Assembly (NCBI RefSeq): GCF_964355755.1
Contig: NC_092671.1
Coordinates: forward strand, 39,139,304 to 39,203,303
DNA from: Antedon mediterranea
Taxonomy: Eukaryota; Echinodermata; Crinoidea; Comatulida; Antedonidae
Length of the DNA stretch: 64,000 nucleotides
Reading direction: 5' to 3'
Shown here: piece by piece, positions 25,501-34,179 of the stretch
Layout of the letters: each line of letters begins with the position of its first letter
How positions within the stretch are numbered: the stretch's first letter is position 1
The notes under the pieces: generated by a model
The model's database searches: none
Seen by the model: the letters and a program-made list of their open reading frames with translations, nothing else
What the model was told of the DNA's origin: nothing
Translations under genes and position numbers: made by a program

Positions 25501-25934
25501 TGTCTACACTATCAAACTTAAGCTCTGTCTACACTATCAAACTTAAGCTCTGTCTACACTATCAAACTTAAGCTCTGTCTACACTATCAAACTTAAGCTC
25601 TGTCTACACTATCAAACTTAAGCTCTGTCTACACTATCAAACTTAAGCTCTGTCTACACTACCAAACTTAAGCTCTGTCTATACTATCAAACTTAAGCTC
25701 TGTCTACACTATCAAACTTTATGTGACACAAAAAAATGTGCCTATAATATGGACATGATGATGTCATATCACTATCGTATTTGGGCACTTTTTTGTCAAA
25801 CTAGCTTAAGAAAAAACTTTATTCAGTAGTAAATAAAAATTCTATTAAATGTGCAAATTAAATAATTATAAACTAGATTCCATACTTTGTAAATCCTGCA
25901 CTACTTTTGGTGCTTGGTGGTCCTGTGCGGCCAT
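10585..25934 (-). CDS. FYCO1: FYCO1, RUN-coiled coil-FYVE-GOLD autophagosome/late endosome transport adaptor
   Basis: Seventeen coding exons, minus: 25886-25934, 24834-24953, 23890-24002, 23545-23651, 22930-23149, 20039-22510, 19789-19929, 18668-18739, 18445-18492, 18209-18327, 17701-17788, 17306-17430, 16740-16985, 15790-15963, 14990-15146, 14269-14432, 10585-10645. They total 4,476 nt (1,491 residues plus TAA; human about 1,478). RUN domain residues about 40-170 ([30 protein letters not shown]). Coiled coil about 205-1175, mostly one 2,472-nt exon. FYVE about 1176-1240 with WLED, RRHHCR and RVCELC all intact, so PI3P binding is expected. A LIR core, FSII followed by acidic residues, sits at 1336-1339 (15867-15878). 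GOLD domain about 1367-1491 ([28 protein letters not shown]). In vertebrates FYCO1 joins LC3, PI3P and Rab7 on vesicles to kinesin. The last exon lies behind a 3.6-kb intron; its short coding part ([13 protein letters not shown]) completes the GOLD fold. Some introns carry mobile elements within 10-30 bp of splice sites. Confidence 0.94.
10727..11335 (-). mobile_element. LINE 3' end, 5'-truncated (family L1x), minus orientation
   Basis: Read on the minus strand this holds the C-terminal end of a non-LTR retrotransposon ORF: an upstream frame-shifted piece (11142-11330) and an 87-codon piece (10903-11166) with [20 protein letters not shown] and the end [13 protein letters not shown], followed by a 3' UTR with an (AT)n run and a T/A-rich tail. 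It lies in the last FYCO1 intron in the same sense as the gene. The ORF is broken by a frameshift. Confidence 0.78.
11340..14268. other. Remainder of the last FYCO1 intron
   Basis: Beyond the elements listed, it contains a short 'gtttcgg' rich piece at 11990-12055 (gcgtttcggcct, gagacgtttcggccc) and a hairpin at about 14022-14037 (gtcgcgtggacgcgac) followed by gtcggtcggtcggtc, both probably old transposon pieces. No exon with a supported splice frame was seen. Confidence 0.5.
11600..11810. mobile_element. Probable degraded MITE family C piece
   Basis: Starts agtattgtcacccaaaaaca, like the inner end of family C, and finishes at ggtcaaagtaaatatcttat. Both ends are weak. Confidence 0.4.
14575..14885. 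mobile_element. Unclassified transposon remnant in a FYCO1 intron
   Basis: After a run of 'ttttattta' words, 14590-14885 has less AT-rich sequence with cagtggcgtaacacagaggg and cctcaggacactgctcaggggcc, similar in style to ends of cut-and-paste elements. Class not determined; the 91-codon ORF over it is not conserved-looking. Confidence 0.35.
15172..15275 (+). mobile_element. SINE family S1 body fragment
   Basis: Shares aactcttttaactcc, gacttagtttataagca, gataaattatt and aatagtttatc with the copies at 1-150 and 23250-23455. It begins about 25 bp from the acceptor of FYCO1 exon 15 (exon edge 15146). Confidence 0.65.
15505..15566 (+). mobile_element. SINE/LINE-type 3' tail with (TTA)n
   Basis: The pattern gcgccttgagcac, then gcgctataaatc and repeated tta resembles the tails at 23458-23505 and 58998-59075 (both reversed). 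Only the tail of the element can be seen. Confidence 0.5.
16003..16310 (+). mobile_element. tRNA-derived SINE (family S2), copy 1
   Basis: The head tggccgagtggttaagac matches a class II tRNA A box and ggttcgaggctc a B box. The body has ctcggataaggaccataaac and ccagtgtacaca, caccccgg-like gggttacccc, and an A/T tail with tta repeats. Copy 2 is at 48040. It is in FYCO1 intron 13. Confidence 0.75.
17062..17180. mobile_element. MITE family A, copy A3 (right end lost)
   Basis: Left end aagctttgtctacactgtc; two internal units (aaatatggtagtgatatg); ends at tatatgggcacat without the right terminus. FYCO1 intron. Confidence 0.85.
17529..17691. mobile_element. MITE family A, copy A4, next to a splice donor
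   Basis: Both termini are present (agctctgtcactacactatc and gatagtgtagacagagctta). The right end stops 9 bp from the FYCO1 exon edge at 17701; the intron in the gene sense therefore begins gtaagttac and runs straight into the element. Confidence 0.88.
17952..18149. mobile_element. MITE family G, copy 1
   Basis: Ends tacagataactctcccaata and tattgggaaagttgaatgta with inner gaccagac-type arms. A better preserved copy is at 50220. TA flanks fit a pogo/mariner-like source. Confidence 0.7.
18781..19725. repeat. 62-bp tandem repeat interrupted by element H
   Basis: Units with gaggacaattgcattgtggg and gatgtataacagtgtgaat occur twice before 18878 and again after 19662. The element H insertion sits at gtact within the second unit. 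Lies in the FYCO1 intron 18740-19788. Confidence 0.82.
18879..19661. mobile_element. DNA transposon family H, non-autonomous, about 780 bp
   Basis: Termini CAGGGGCGAATCTAGGATTT and the reverse of CAGAGGCGGATTTAGG form imperfect inverted repeats; gtact on both sides (18874-18878, 19662-19666) is a likely 5-bp target duplication. The inside has no long ORF. Termini of this type are common in hAT-like elements, but 5 bp is not the hAT length, so the class is open. Confidence 0.7.
19945..19992. mobile_element. MITE family A, copy A5 (right half only)
   Basis: cacatttttttgtcacgtaa followed by agtttgatagtgtggacaga, with nothing of the left half. It lies between FYCO1 exons 6 and 7. Confidence 0.8.
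23250..23455 (-). mobile_element. tRNA-derived SINE (family S1), best copy
   Basis: Read on the minus strand: tRNA-like head with an A-box-like gtagataggtggttaac and a B box ggttcaatcc, then the S1 body to ggcgagttactcactgttgg. A tail with tta repeats and atagcgc lies beside it at 23458-23505. FYCO1 intron. Confidence 0.7.
24079..24152. mobile_element. MITE family C fragment
   Basis: catggtcaaagtgaataact and gacagtatatctttaa are one end of family C. Confidence 0.55.
25170..25719. repeat. 22 exact 25-bp tandem units made from the family A terminus
   Basis: Each unit is AAGCTCTGTCYACACTATC followed by AAACTT, with no indel across 22 units (25170 + 25n). Units 1-8 are tgtcc, units 14-22 are tgtct, and 9-13 are mixed; single changes mark units 1, 20 and 21. 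The array runs directly into the rest of a family A element (25720-25809). It lies in FYCO1 intron 1. Confidence 0.95.
25720..25809. mobile_element. MITE family A, copy A6, body beside the terminus array
   Basis: Continues from the last array unit as tatgtgacacaaaaaaatg, then gacatgatgatgtcatatc and ttttttgtcaaactagc. The right terminus is reduced to cttaag: the core gatagtgtagacagag is missing. Confidence 0.88.
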
Positions 25935-26100
25935 TTTGTTTTACTTCTTTAGAAACAAGTTTGGAAAAAGGAGACAATCAAACTTTCTTCACTAATCACA
26001 TTCTGTTCTGCAGGCCTATATCAATTAAGAAAGAGCGTTATTAACAAACCAACTTGTGGATTGCTACACACCTTCTACCAGCCAGCATCTTTTAATGCAA
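25935..26100. promoter_or_regulatory. FYCO1 5' flank
   Basis: Sequence upstream of the FYCO1 ATG at 25934. No clear TATA box or other site; a non-coding first exon farther up cannot be excluded. Confidence 0.3.
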
Positions 26101-26545
26101 ACAATATCATTATCACTGATTCAATATAAATTATTAATGACACCTTTACAAACGCATTAATGAACATAACAAAAGTATTATAGGCGATCACCTAAAACAA
26201 CATGGCATAACTGGTGATATCTCAGAATACTTTAGAGTCTTATCTAAATGCAACAATAAGTTTGATTGCCTAATTAAGGAGATGTTGTGGATCAAAGAGA
26301 TAAAACCTACACTCAATAAACAATCGGATTCCATCAAAGCTAAATTGTTTATCTAACTCAGTAGGAGGAGCTAATTACTTAATTAGCCCCAAATTAGCAT
26401 TTCCTGTCACCAACTTTGGTGCTTAGTGCACATAATTATTATTGTTTTGTATTCACTTGATCTTGAAAATGGTTCTATGATGGTACCGAAACGTCGATCT
26501 CTCTTTTTGTCATTAAATTTTATATTGAAATTATTAATTAATGCT
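26040..26545 (+). mobile_element. Penelope-like retroelement, 3' end with endonuclease C-terminus
   Basis: The frame 26183-26356 reads GDHLKQHGITGDISEYFRVL and continues to CLIKEMLWIKEIKPTLNKQS, DSIKAKLFI, stop. The pattern 'kemL-Ik-lkP-LN-Q-DSI--Kl' is the C-terminus of the GIY-YIG endonuclease part of Penelope-like elements. It is followed by a 3' UTR with gatggtaccgaaacgtcgat, also typical of that group. Strongly 5'-truncated and dead. Confidence 0.75.
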
Positions 26546-28505
26546 GAAAAAATGGCCAACCCATGCTTTCATAAATGATAAATAAATGCCCACCTACCCA
26601 TATTTTAATATTAGATGATTAACGATATACATAAATTTTAAAAATGTATTGATGTAGCGCATCTAGCTTTAAATCATAATTAGAAGAACATTATAATTAA
26701 CTAATAATCATTAAACATCATAATAATATTTTTTACCATCACTTTACAAATCATGATGATGGAGAGATTGATTGATGAAGGAAAACAAAAAAATGCATAT
26801 ATATATTATAAATATTAATTATCCTACAGACTAACTAACCTCTCTCTAGAAAGAAGGCTCTAGGCCTATAGCCTATGCCCTAGGAGGCCTAGTTTTTGCA
26901 GAATATTCGGATCATTCTATCAAAAGCAGCCTACTAATACTATATAAGGCTAAGCACAAACACTAAGCTGCCTACACTGTGAAATCAGGGAGGTGATTAT
27001 TTTTTCACCTCCCTGGTTAAATCCCTCGAATCAGCCCAGCTGGGTCTCTATTCTTTAGGCCCGGTTTGGCAGGTTTGGCCTGGATCTAGCCTAGCTAGTG
27101 TTAGTGGGCTGATGCGGGCCTGCATTATTATCCATCATCAGACCAAGTGTAAACTAAAATGGGCCTAGGACTAATGAATTACACCTAATGGATACAATTG
27201 ATGGTTTAACTAACTTATGAATGTAAATAAACAATTTCGGATATAATATTTACGTAATTTTTTAAGGTTAGTAGAAGGAAAACAGCATAAATCGGATGTT
27301 TTGAATTCGACGCGAGATAAACATCATCAATAATATGGTTCGCGTACTGACATGGTCATGTGATGTCCCGAGGATGGGTGGTGGTGTGTGTATGATGTTG
27401 ACGTGACAGATATTATTTGGACAATGAATCTACATACACGATTGGATTGGACAGTATTATATACAATTAGTAATTTTTTCATACCTCCATGATTCGATGA
27501 TGGCATACATCATCATGATATTCAGCTAATAATAATCTATTTATTCACTAACTTATAAATATTGTGTTGTCCCCCAAAACATGAAAATAAATTCGAAAAA
27601 AAAAAAGATTCACTTTTTTCGCGCCGCGGCTCTAGCCAGCTATGTCCCAGGAGGACACATTCATTAATAAGCTGTTTCATAGCGGTAGCTTTAGTATCTA
27701 AGGCTGACAGTTTTGTGAATTTGGAAACTCGAATATAATTTATAGGTAGCTGCTGGATCCAAAAAACGTCTGGGAGAAGAGAGTCTATATGAAAGCCTTT
27801 GCTGATAATACAGTATTATTGAGATGTAGACGGAAATCTGTAAAATCTTGATCAATAAATAATAACTTCGTTTTTGCTGTCAACCAGGCCGGTATTATAA
27901 TAAGTCACTGTCAAATAATCATTCGATAATGGTCAAAACTTTATTTTGGCTCTGTCAACATAAAGGGAGGTATATTTACAATGACTTTCTTTGACTGTCA
28001 ATCTAGGCCAATGTTATAATAATACGCCGTCAGATATTAAATCATTGAAACAGTCCTCGTAAATTTTTTTGTTGGTTATCAGATGCCGTGGGGGGTCCAA
28101 TCAATTATCGTCAGAAGGTGAACAATCAGTCTAGGTAGCAGCAGCAGATTATTAGGAACGCCTGCTCCATTAATTAATCCAGAAAAAGGTTTGTACATTA
28201 TCTATTTGTTTATTAGCTTTCTCCTAACACAATTATATTTTCTTTAAAAAAAAGGTTTTATAAGTGGTTTCAACATTTATGATAGTAAATGTCACAGTTC
28301 TGTGTCTGGACGCAAGTTCATAGACCTACTAGTTATATTATTCATATTAACTGATACTTACTCTTCATTTACCGTAAAGTTCAGTTTTAATGAAACATAT
28401 AATATAAATTGGCTTCGTAACAATTAATTAGTTTTGAAAAGGTTAGTTTTTTGGTGATAGGTGAAAATGACATGTAACTTCGTAATCAATTTATTTTTTT
28501 TGTAT
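26546..28505. other. Intergenic sequence without recognised gene
   Basis: AT-rich with many 'aggcctag' words (26870-27120) and a family C fragment at 27560-27610 (tgttgtcccccaaaacatga). Nothing else supported. Confidence 0.5.
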
Positions 28506-28870
28506 AAAGGCCCAATTACACTATGACGATAACGACGGACGATAAATATATAGCATGCATTTTTTTTACATAAACCAAAAGAAATTAGAAAGGTTTTCGT
28601 TCTAGACCTATAGGATAATCATTTATGCTGTCTTTGATAAAAATAATGTTTTTCAAATTCCAATCAAATGACGTCATGATAAATAAAAACAATAAAATCG
28701 CTGTATTGTCACGATATTATTGGTCTTACTAATCATGACGTCATTTGATTGGACGTGTGAAAATATAATTTTCATCAAAGGAATTGTTTATATTTCTTTT
28801 GGTTTATGTATTAAAAATGCACATTTGTCTATTTATCGTCGATCGTTATCGTCCTAGTGTATGGGCCTTA
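28506..28870. mobile_element. Inverted-repeat element family D, about 365 bp
   Basis: Left end taaaggcccaattacacta, gacgataacga; right end tcgttatcgtcctagtgtat, gggcctta. Inner arms also pair (acataaaccaaaagaaat / atttcttttggtttatgt; caatcaaatgacgtcatga / tcatgacgtcatttgattg), so the whole element can fold back. No ORF. Confidence 0.85.
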
Positions 28871-28917
28871 TGCTGTAAATGTTCAATTAATTGATCATTC
28901 CGATTTTATTAGTTGGA

Positions 28918-28955
28918 CCATAGAGATATTATAGTTCACTATAATATCTCTATGG
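28918..28955. repeat. Perfect 17-bp palindrome with 4-nt loop
   Basis: Arms ccatagagatattatag (28918-28934) and ctataatatctctatgg (28939-28955) around ttca. Flanked by gttgga on both sides (direct). It is just beyond element D. Confidence 0.85.
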
Positions 28956-29131
28956 TTGGACTCTTGCACAGTTGCTGTTTAATCGTTGTTGTGTAATATC
29001 ATTTCGAACCATATTAAAATCATAAAGAGATTCATATTCCTTAACATGTGGCTGTGCATGGAAGTCTGGTCTACACAAACTCGGCCCCGGGCCTGAAAGT
29101 GTTGGTGAATTCATAATTGTACTTAATATTA

Positions 29132-29235
<104 letters not shown>

Positions 29236-29269
29236 TATTATTATACAATTGAAAGCAAAACCCGTTGAA

Positions 29270-30720
29270 TCTCAAATCATTAGGACTAGAAATTTGGCTT
29301 ATCAATCAAATAAATACTTTCGTTCAAAATGAAACTCCAACCTTTCTAATCAAAAGATTGAACTCGAAAACGGACCGTTTTTTTTAATTGGGTATGTTGA
29401 AACATTTCAATATTCATTTAAAAAAGTACATTAATTATGGTATTGATCAGTGGCTGTAGAGGCGTAAAAACCCTCGGTCAATATCATGTAAAATGCACTG
29501 TGGAAGGGTCATTATTAAGACTGCAAAATTGGGCTTATCAACAAATAAATACTTTCGTTCAAAATGTAAAATCAAGGCTGAAAAATTGGGCTTATCAACA
29601 ACAAAATATTTTATTATTAGACGCGATAACATCAAGGATAATCAGTATAATTATTAATATAGCCACTGTTACTAGTTTTATTCTACATGCTAAAGTAAAT
29701 AAAAATCCACTAGAAAACAAGCAAGTCTGAATGTTATGCTTATTAGCCATGTTATGTTTGTTACTGTAGGCCTATGATTGTTTGTAATGTCCACATATTA
29801 TTTCCTTGGGCATATCCATAGTGTATCACTCACAAAAAAGACGTGTGAGGTTCTTTCTTTAGATTTTGAAGAATGATTTGTGTTACAGGTTGACACAAGA
29901 GTCAAATGCTCAAGATATCGGCTAACGCCATGGGACCCTTGGCTTATCAATGAATAATAAATACAGTACTACTTTCGTTCAATTGAAATCGGAATCTGAC
30001 CGTTTCATTAAATTGGGTGTGATTAGGCCTAAACATATAAAAATTTATTAAAAAGGTACAATAAAAACAAATGCATCAGAGGCGTAAAGAACCCACGGTC
30101 AATATCATGTAAAATGTATATGGTATAAGCACTTTGGAAGGGGTCATTGTTATTAAACTGGAAAATTCGGCTTATCAACAAATAAATACTTTCGTTTAAA
30201 ATGTAAAATAAGACTGCAAAATTGGGCTTATCAACAAATAAATACTTTCGTTCAAAATGTAAAATAAGACTGCACAATTGGGCTTATCAACAAATAAAAT
30301 ACTTTTTTTTTCAAAATGTAAAATTAAGACTGGAAAATTGGGCTTATAAACAAATAAATACTTTTTTTCAAAATGTAAAATTAAGACTGGAAAATTGGGC
30401 TTATAAACAAATAAATACTTCCGTTCAAAATGTAAGAAAACATTTTTTAAATATAATCCTTAAGCTCTGTCTATACTATCAAACTAAATATGATGTGCCC
30501 ATATTATTTAGACATGACGATGTCATATCACTACGATAATCGGGCATATCACTACCATATTTGGGCACATCACACTTTTTTTGAAGTCGGAATTGGACTG
30601 ACGCGATTGATTTAATTGGGTATTTTTATTAATGTAATGATTCATTAAAAACTATAATACCGATACGCGTTTGGTATTGATCAATGGTGCAAAAAACCCT
30701 GAGAAATAATGTTATAACGC
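29270..30720. repeat. Nested repeat block: 52-58 bp units inside a larger duplicated segment
   Basis: Units with gggcttatcaacaaataaat and actttcgttcaaaatgtaaa occur at 29280, 29520, 29578 and 29938, then as five tandem copies at 30160-30432. A larger segment with ggcgtaaa and ggtcaatatcatgtaaaatg is present at 29450-29520 and 30070-30140, and part of it at about 30670-30710. No coding potential. Confidence 0.8.
30461..30583. mobile_element. MITE family A, copy A7 (right end lost)
   Basis: taagctctgtctatactatc at the left; catatcactaccatatttgg and gcacatcacact near the right; terminal part absent. Confidence 0.82.
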
Positions 30721-31228
30721 GATTTGGTGATAGCTTAGCAATAATACAACCCATATACTATTATTATAAATACCTATTACAAATCCATTCATATAACTTT
30801 TCATCGCGAACCAAAAATGTATAAATGATATTCTACAGACAGTAATTATATATTCAAAAGCCATATTATTATTATTATCAATACCTAAATGCGATAGTAA
30901 TAACCACATAAACATACATTATTCCCAATACAAGTGTGTGCGTTTAATTCTAGAAAGAAACAACTGTGCTGACAGGCCAATGACATAAATCACAAGTAAA
31001 GTCCCAATTGTTCACTTGCGTTTTGATTGGCCGACCTATTATATTAGATTAATGAAGACTGTTCTTACAACTGTCCAGTCAAAAAGTTACGCGGCGTTTT
31101 TTGTAAGAAATATTTCTTGTTTAGCCTGAAACCATGAACATTAGACTATATGATTTTATACAGCTAATTTACCAAAAACCAATTTTCCTCTTTTCAATTA
31201 GTTATATCCGGTTAACATAAACTTGTTT

Positions 31229-31345
31229 TCAATCCAATTTTTGGGCAAAGTTTTTATTAAACTATTATATGAATAAAATGGCCAAGTCAACAAAAAATTT
31301 CAAAAAAAATTATTTCTTCAGGAGGACAATATCTTAGTGTAGTAC
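31229..31345. mobile_element. Probable MITE family C fragment
   Basis: Contains caatttttgggcaaag and ggaggacaatatctta in family C order, diverged. Confidence 0.4.
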
Positions 31346-33988
31346 TTTGTATACTTGTTTGTTCACAAACGAATGTCTACAATTTTCAAGTTTAAATTAT
31401 CATAGGAATTTTTTCCTCAAATATTGTATACCTATCATATACGTACGTCTGTACTAACAGGCCATGCTTATTGGTTTTCAAGAAAAGGTGATACTTTATT
31501 AACGATGTGACATTGTTTATTGTACCAACTGCTGGGTTGAAACTGAACTCATCATAGAACCACACTTTGGTCTAAATTTCCATTTTGAAAATGATGGCTG
31601 AGACTATCGATGTACAAAATAAAGTATGATGCTGTTTATTTAGAAATAATGACAATAAGGACAATATATTAAAAATCAAGTTTAATGTTAAAAAGAACAA
31701 CTCCCTGGATGTGCTACAACAACTGCATTCTAGTCTACCACTCAACATTAAGAAAATATATATTCATAGCAACAATCAACATGTTGCAGAATAAAAGATG
31801 TATATGTACAGTTTAGTCTACATTCATATACAGTACAAGACTCCCCAAGTTATTCATCTACATTTCTATACAAAACTCCCCAAGTCACCATTATTATATA
31901 AAAATTCATTTAAAGCAGGTTAATCTTACAATACTGTTATGGAATCAAAAGCAAGTTAAGGTGTCCACTCAATTGCACTAATATACTTTACAGTGTGAAT
32001 GTTAACGACAGACAACCACCCCGTCAATAAATGGTATAGTCGGGACGGCTGCTGGATTAAATACAAATTGTATAAACGAAATAGACTATGAATATGATCT
32101 TTACTTGAAGAATAAGAATGTAAAATTGAAATCGTTGACCTAATTAACACACAGGTTTCAACACAGAGTCACTTCATGATCATCAATCATCAAAAGCAAC
32201 CAAGTACATTCAAGCTAGTTTGTCTAAACTATCAAACTAGTTTGACAAATAAAGTGTGGTGTGCCCAAATAATAATGTTAGTGATATGACATCATCATGT
32301 CCATATATGGGCACATCACATTTGTAACATAAAGTTTGATAGTGTAGACAGAGCTTAAGCAACCATTATGGAATATCTATCACAAACAATTGTGCATACT
32401 TATACAGTACTATACTTTACAAACAATATTGTCAATCTTATTATAAATATTGTAGAAAACAAAAAATATACCGTTAAAAATATTAAGCATGCTTACGTAC
32501 GAGACTACAGAAGGAAACTACTACACAAGGCATAGAAATACATTATTTGCATGTAATTATCAAGGTCAAAGTTCATATTGCAAATACAAATAAGTTATTA
32601 GTGCGACATAAAAATGTACAAAATCCAAGTCAATAAAATCTCATTCATAAATAAATTGCAATGATTTTATATTTCTTTCACTACATTTAAACTAAGACTA
32701 AGAGACATTCTACATAGGTAATTATTATTTAAAAAGCAGAAATGTTAAAGGCCCACAAAACCGTTTGGGTAATGTATACAAAATGTGGTCTCTTTATTTA
32801 GTACTGCATTTTGTAATAAATAATAATCAGTTTATCTTATTGTTCAAATCAGTTATTGTCATTTCTGCACCAATTTCTTTTCTTGGAAAATTTGTTCTCA
32901 ATAATATACACAAAGAAAATAACACTAGAATAAAGAACCAAAATTCACTTTCATTTAGCTAATAATGTTTCAGCAGAGAAATTCTCAGTGTGAAAGCGAC
33001 TTGAGAATGTGATATAAAATGAAGTAAGCTATTACTACCTGTACAGCATAGATGATACTCAACCACTATTTAAGGTTGCTAACAAATATCTACATTTTTA
33101 AATTTCAGTGCAAATGTGTACAAATACATACATTCTTAATATTTTACATCTTTACAAATCAAATATCATAAAAGCCTCTTGATTAAATGACAAATGTCAT
33201 CCTTTTTTTTGTTTAAAATATTGTCAAAATGTAAAATTCTCATTTAAAGGTCTATCATAATTTTTTTTTTTACAAAAACATTCTTAAAAATCTATATTTA
33301 CTTTATATTTTTATGAATTTTCTGTCAAGCCGATTTTGCGCAGAAAATAGTCTTTTGGCAAAATTTATTTCAGAAGTTTGATGTGTAAACAAATCTTAAG
33401 ATGTTTTAATGTAATTTTCTTGTTTTATTTCTTATTAAAATTATATAATGGTGTAATTAATTTTTGTTTTAAACTGGAATTTCATATTTTTCTTTTCTAA
33501 TTCAGCACTCTTTAGTATAGATTACTAGACTACAAATACATTGAAAACATGTTTGTATATAGTTTGGTCCATCTGAATAAAACAGCTATAAAAACTTATA
33601 AGCAACACTGTATTCCAACACTGTATTCCAACACTGTATATCAATAACCACATTTTAAAGATTCATGTATTTACTAGAACATACAATATAAATAATTGTC
33701 TTTTGGAAGAATGAAAATATAGATATAAAATATTGTAAATAAGATAAATAATAGAAATTAGTAAATTGCTAAAATTTTAAGTAAGATTTGTTAATAAGCA
33801 AGTTTATTGCGTATTGAGGCATACAGATGTTGGAACGCTAACCCATATGAGAAAAAGTTTAAAAAAATATACAATTATCTATGAGTGTGCTCATATTATT
33901 AAAAAATATTAAACTTTTTATGGGTATCTGAAATATGGTTCCTGATGACTGGCCTTCTCCTCCATGATATTGTTATTGTTACCAAGCA
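31346..33988. other. Region downstream of the CNTNAP-like gene
   Basis: AT-rich, probably includes its 3' UTR and polyadenylation site, which I cannot place. One family A copy at 32212. No ORF that looks like a gene. Confidence 0.45.
32212..32358. mobile_element. MITE family A, copy A8
   Basis: Left end is diverged (agctagtttgtctaaactat); right end gatagtgtagacagagctta is exact. Confidence 0.85.
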
Positions 33989-34132
33989 TAAAGCTCTGTC
34001 TACACTATCCAACTTTATGTGGCAACAAAATGTGATGTTCCCATATATGGACATGTTGATTTCATATAACTACCATATTTTGGAACATCACACTTTTTTG
34101 TCAAACTAGTTTAATAGTGTAAACAGAGCGTA
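33989..34132. mobile_element. MITE family A, copy A9, in the CNTNAP-like 3' UTR
   Basis: taaagctctgtctacactat at the left and aatagtgtaaacagagcgta at the right. It starts 48 bp past the stop codon of the gene, so it is very likely transcribed in the 3' UTR. Confidence 0.85.
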
Positions 34133-34179
34133 AAGCTTGTCCCTATTTTTTTCCCTAAGTATTCCCTGTATTACCAATT

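Noticed and set aside
25170-25719. CRISPR-like array
   Set aside because: Units are contiguous with no spacers, derive from a transposon end, and the DNA is from an animal.
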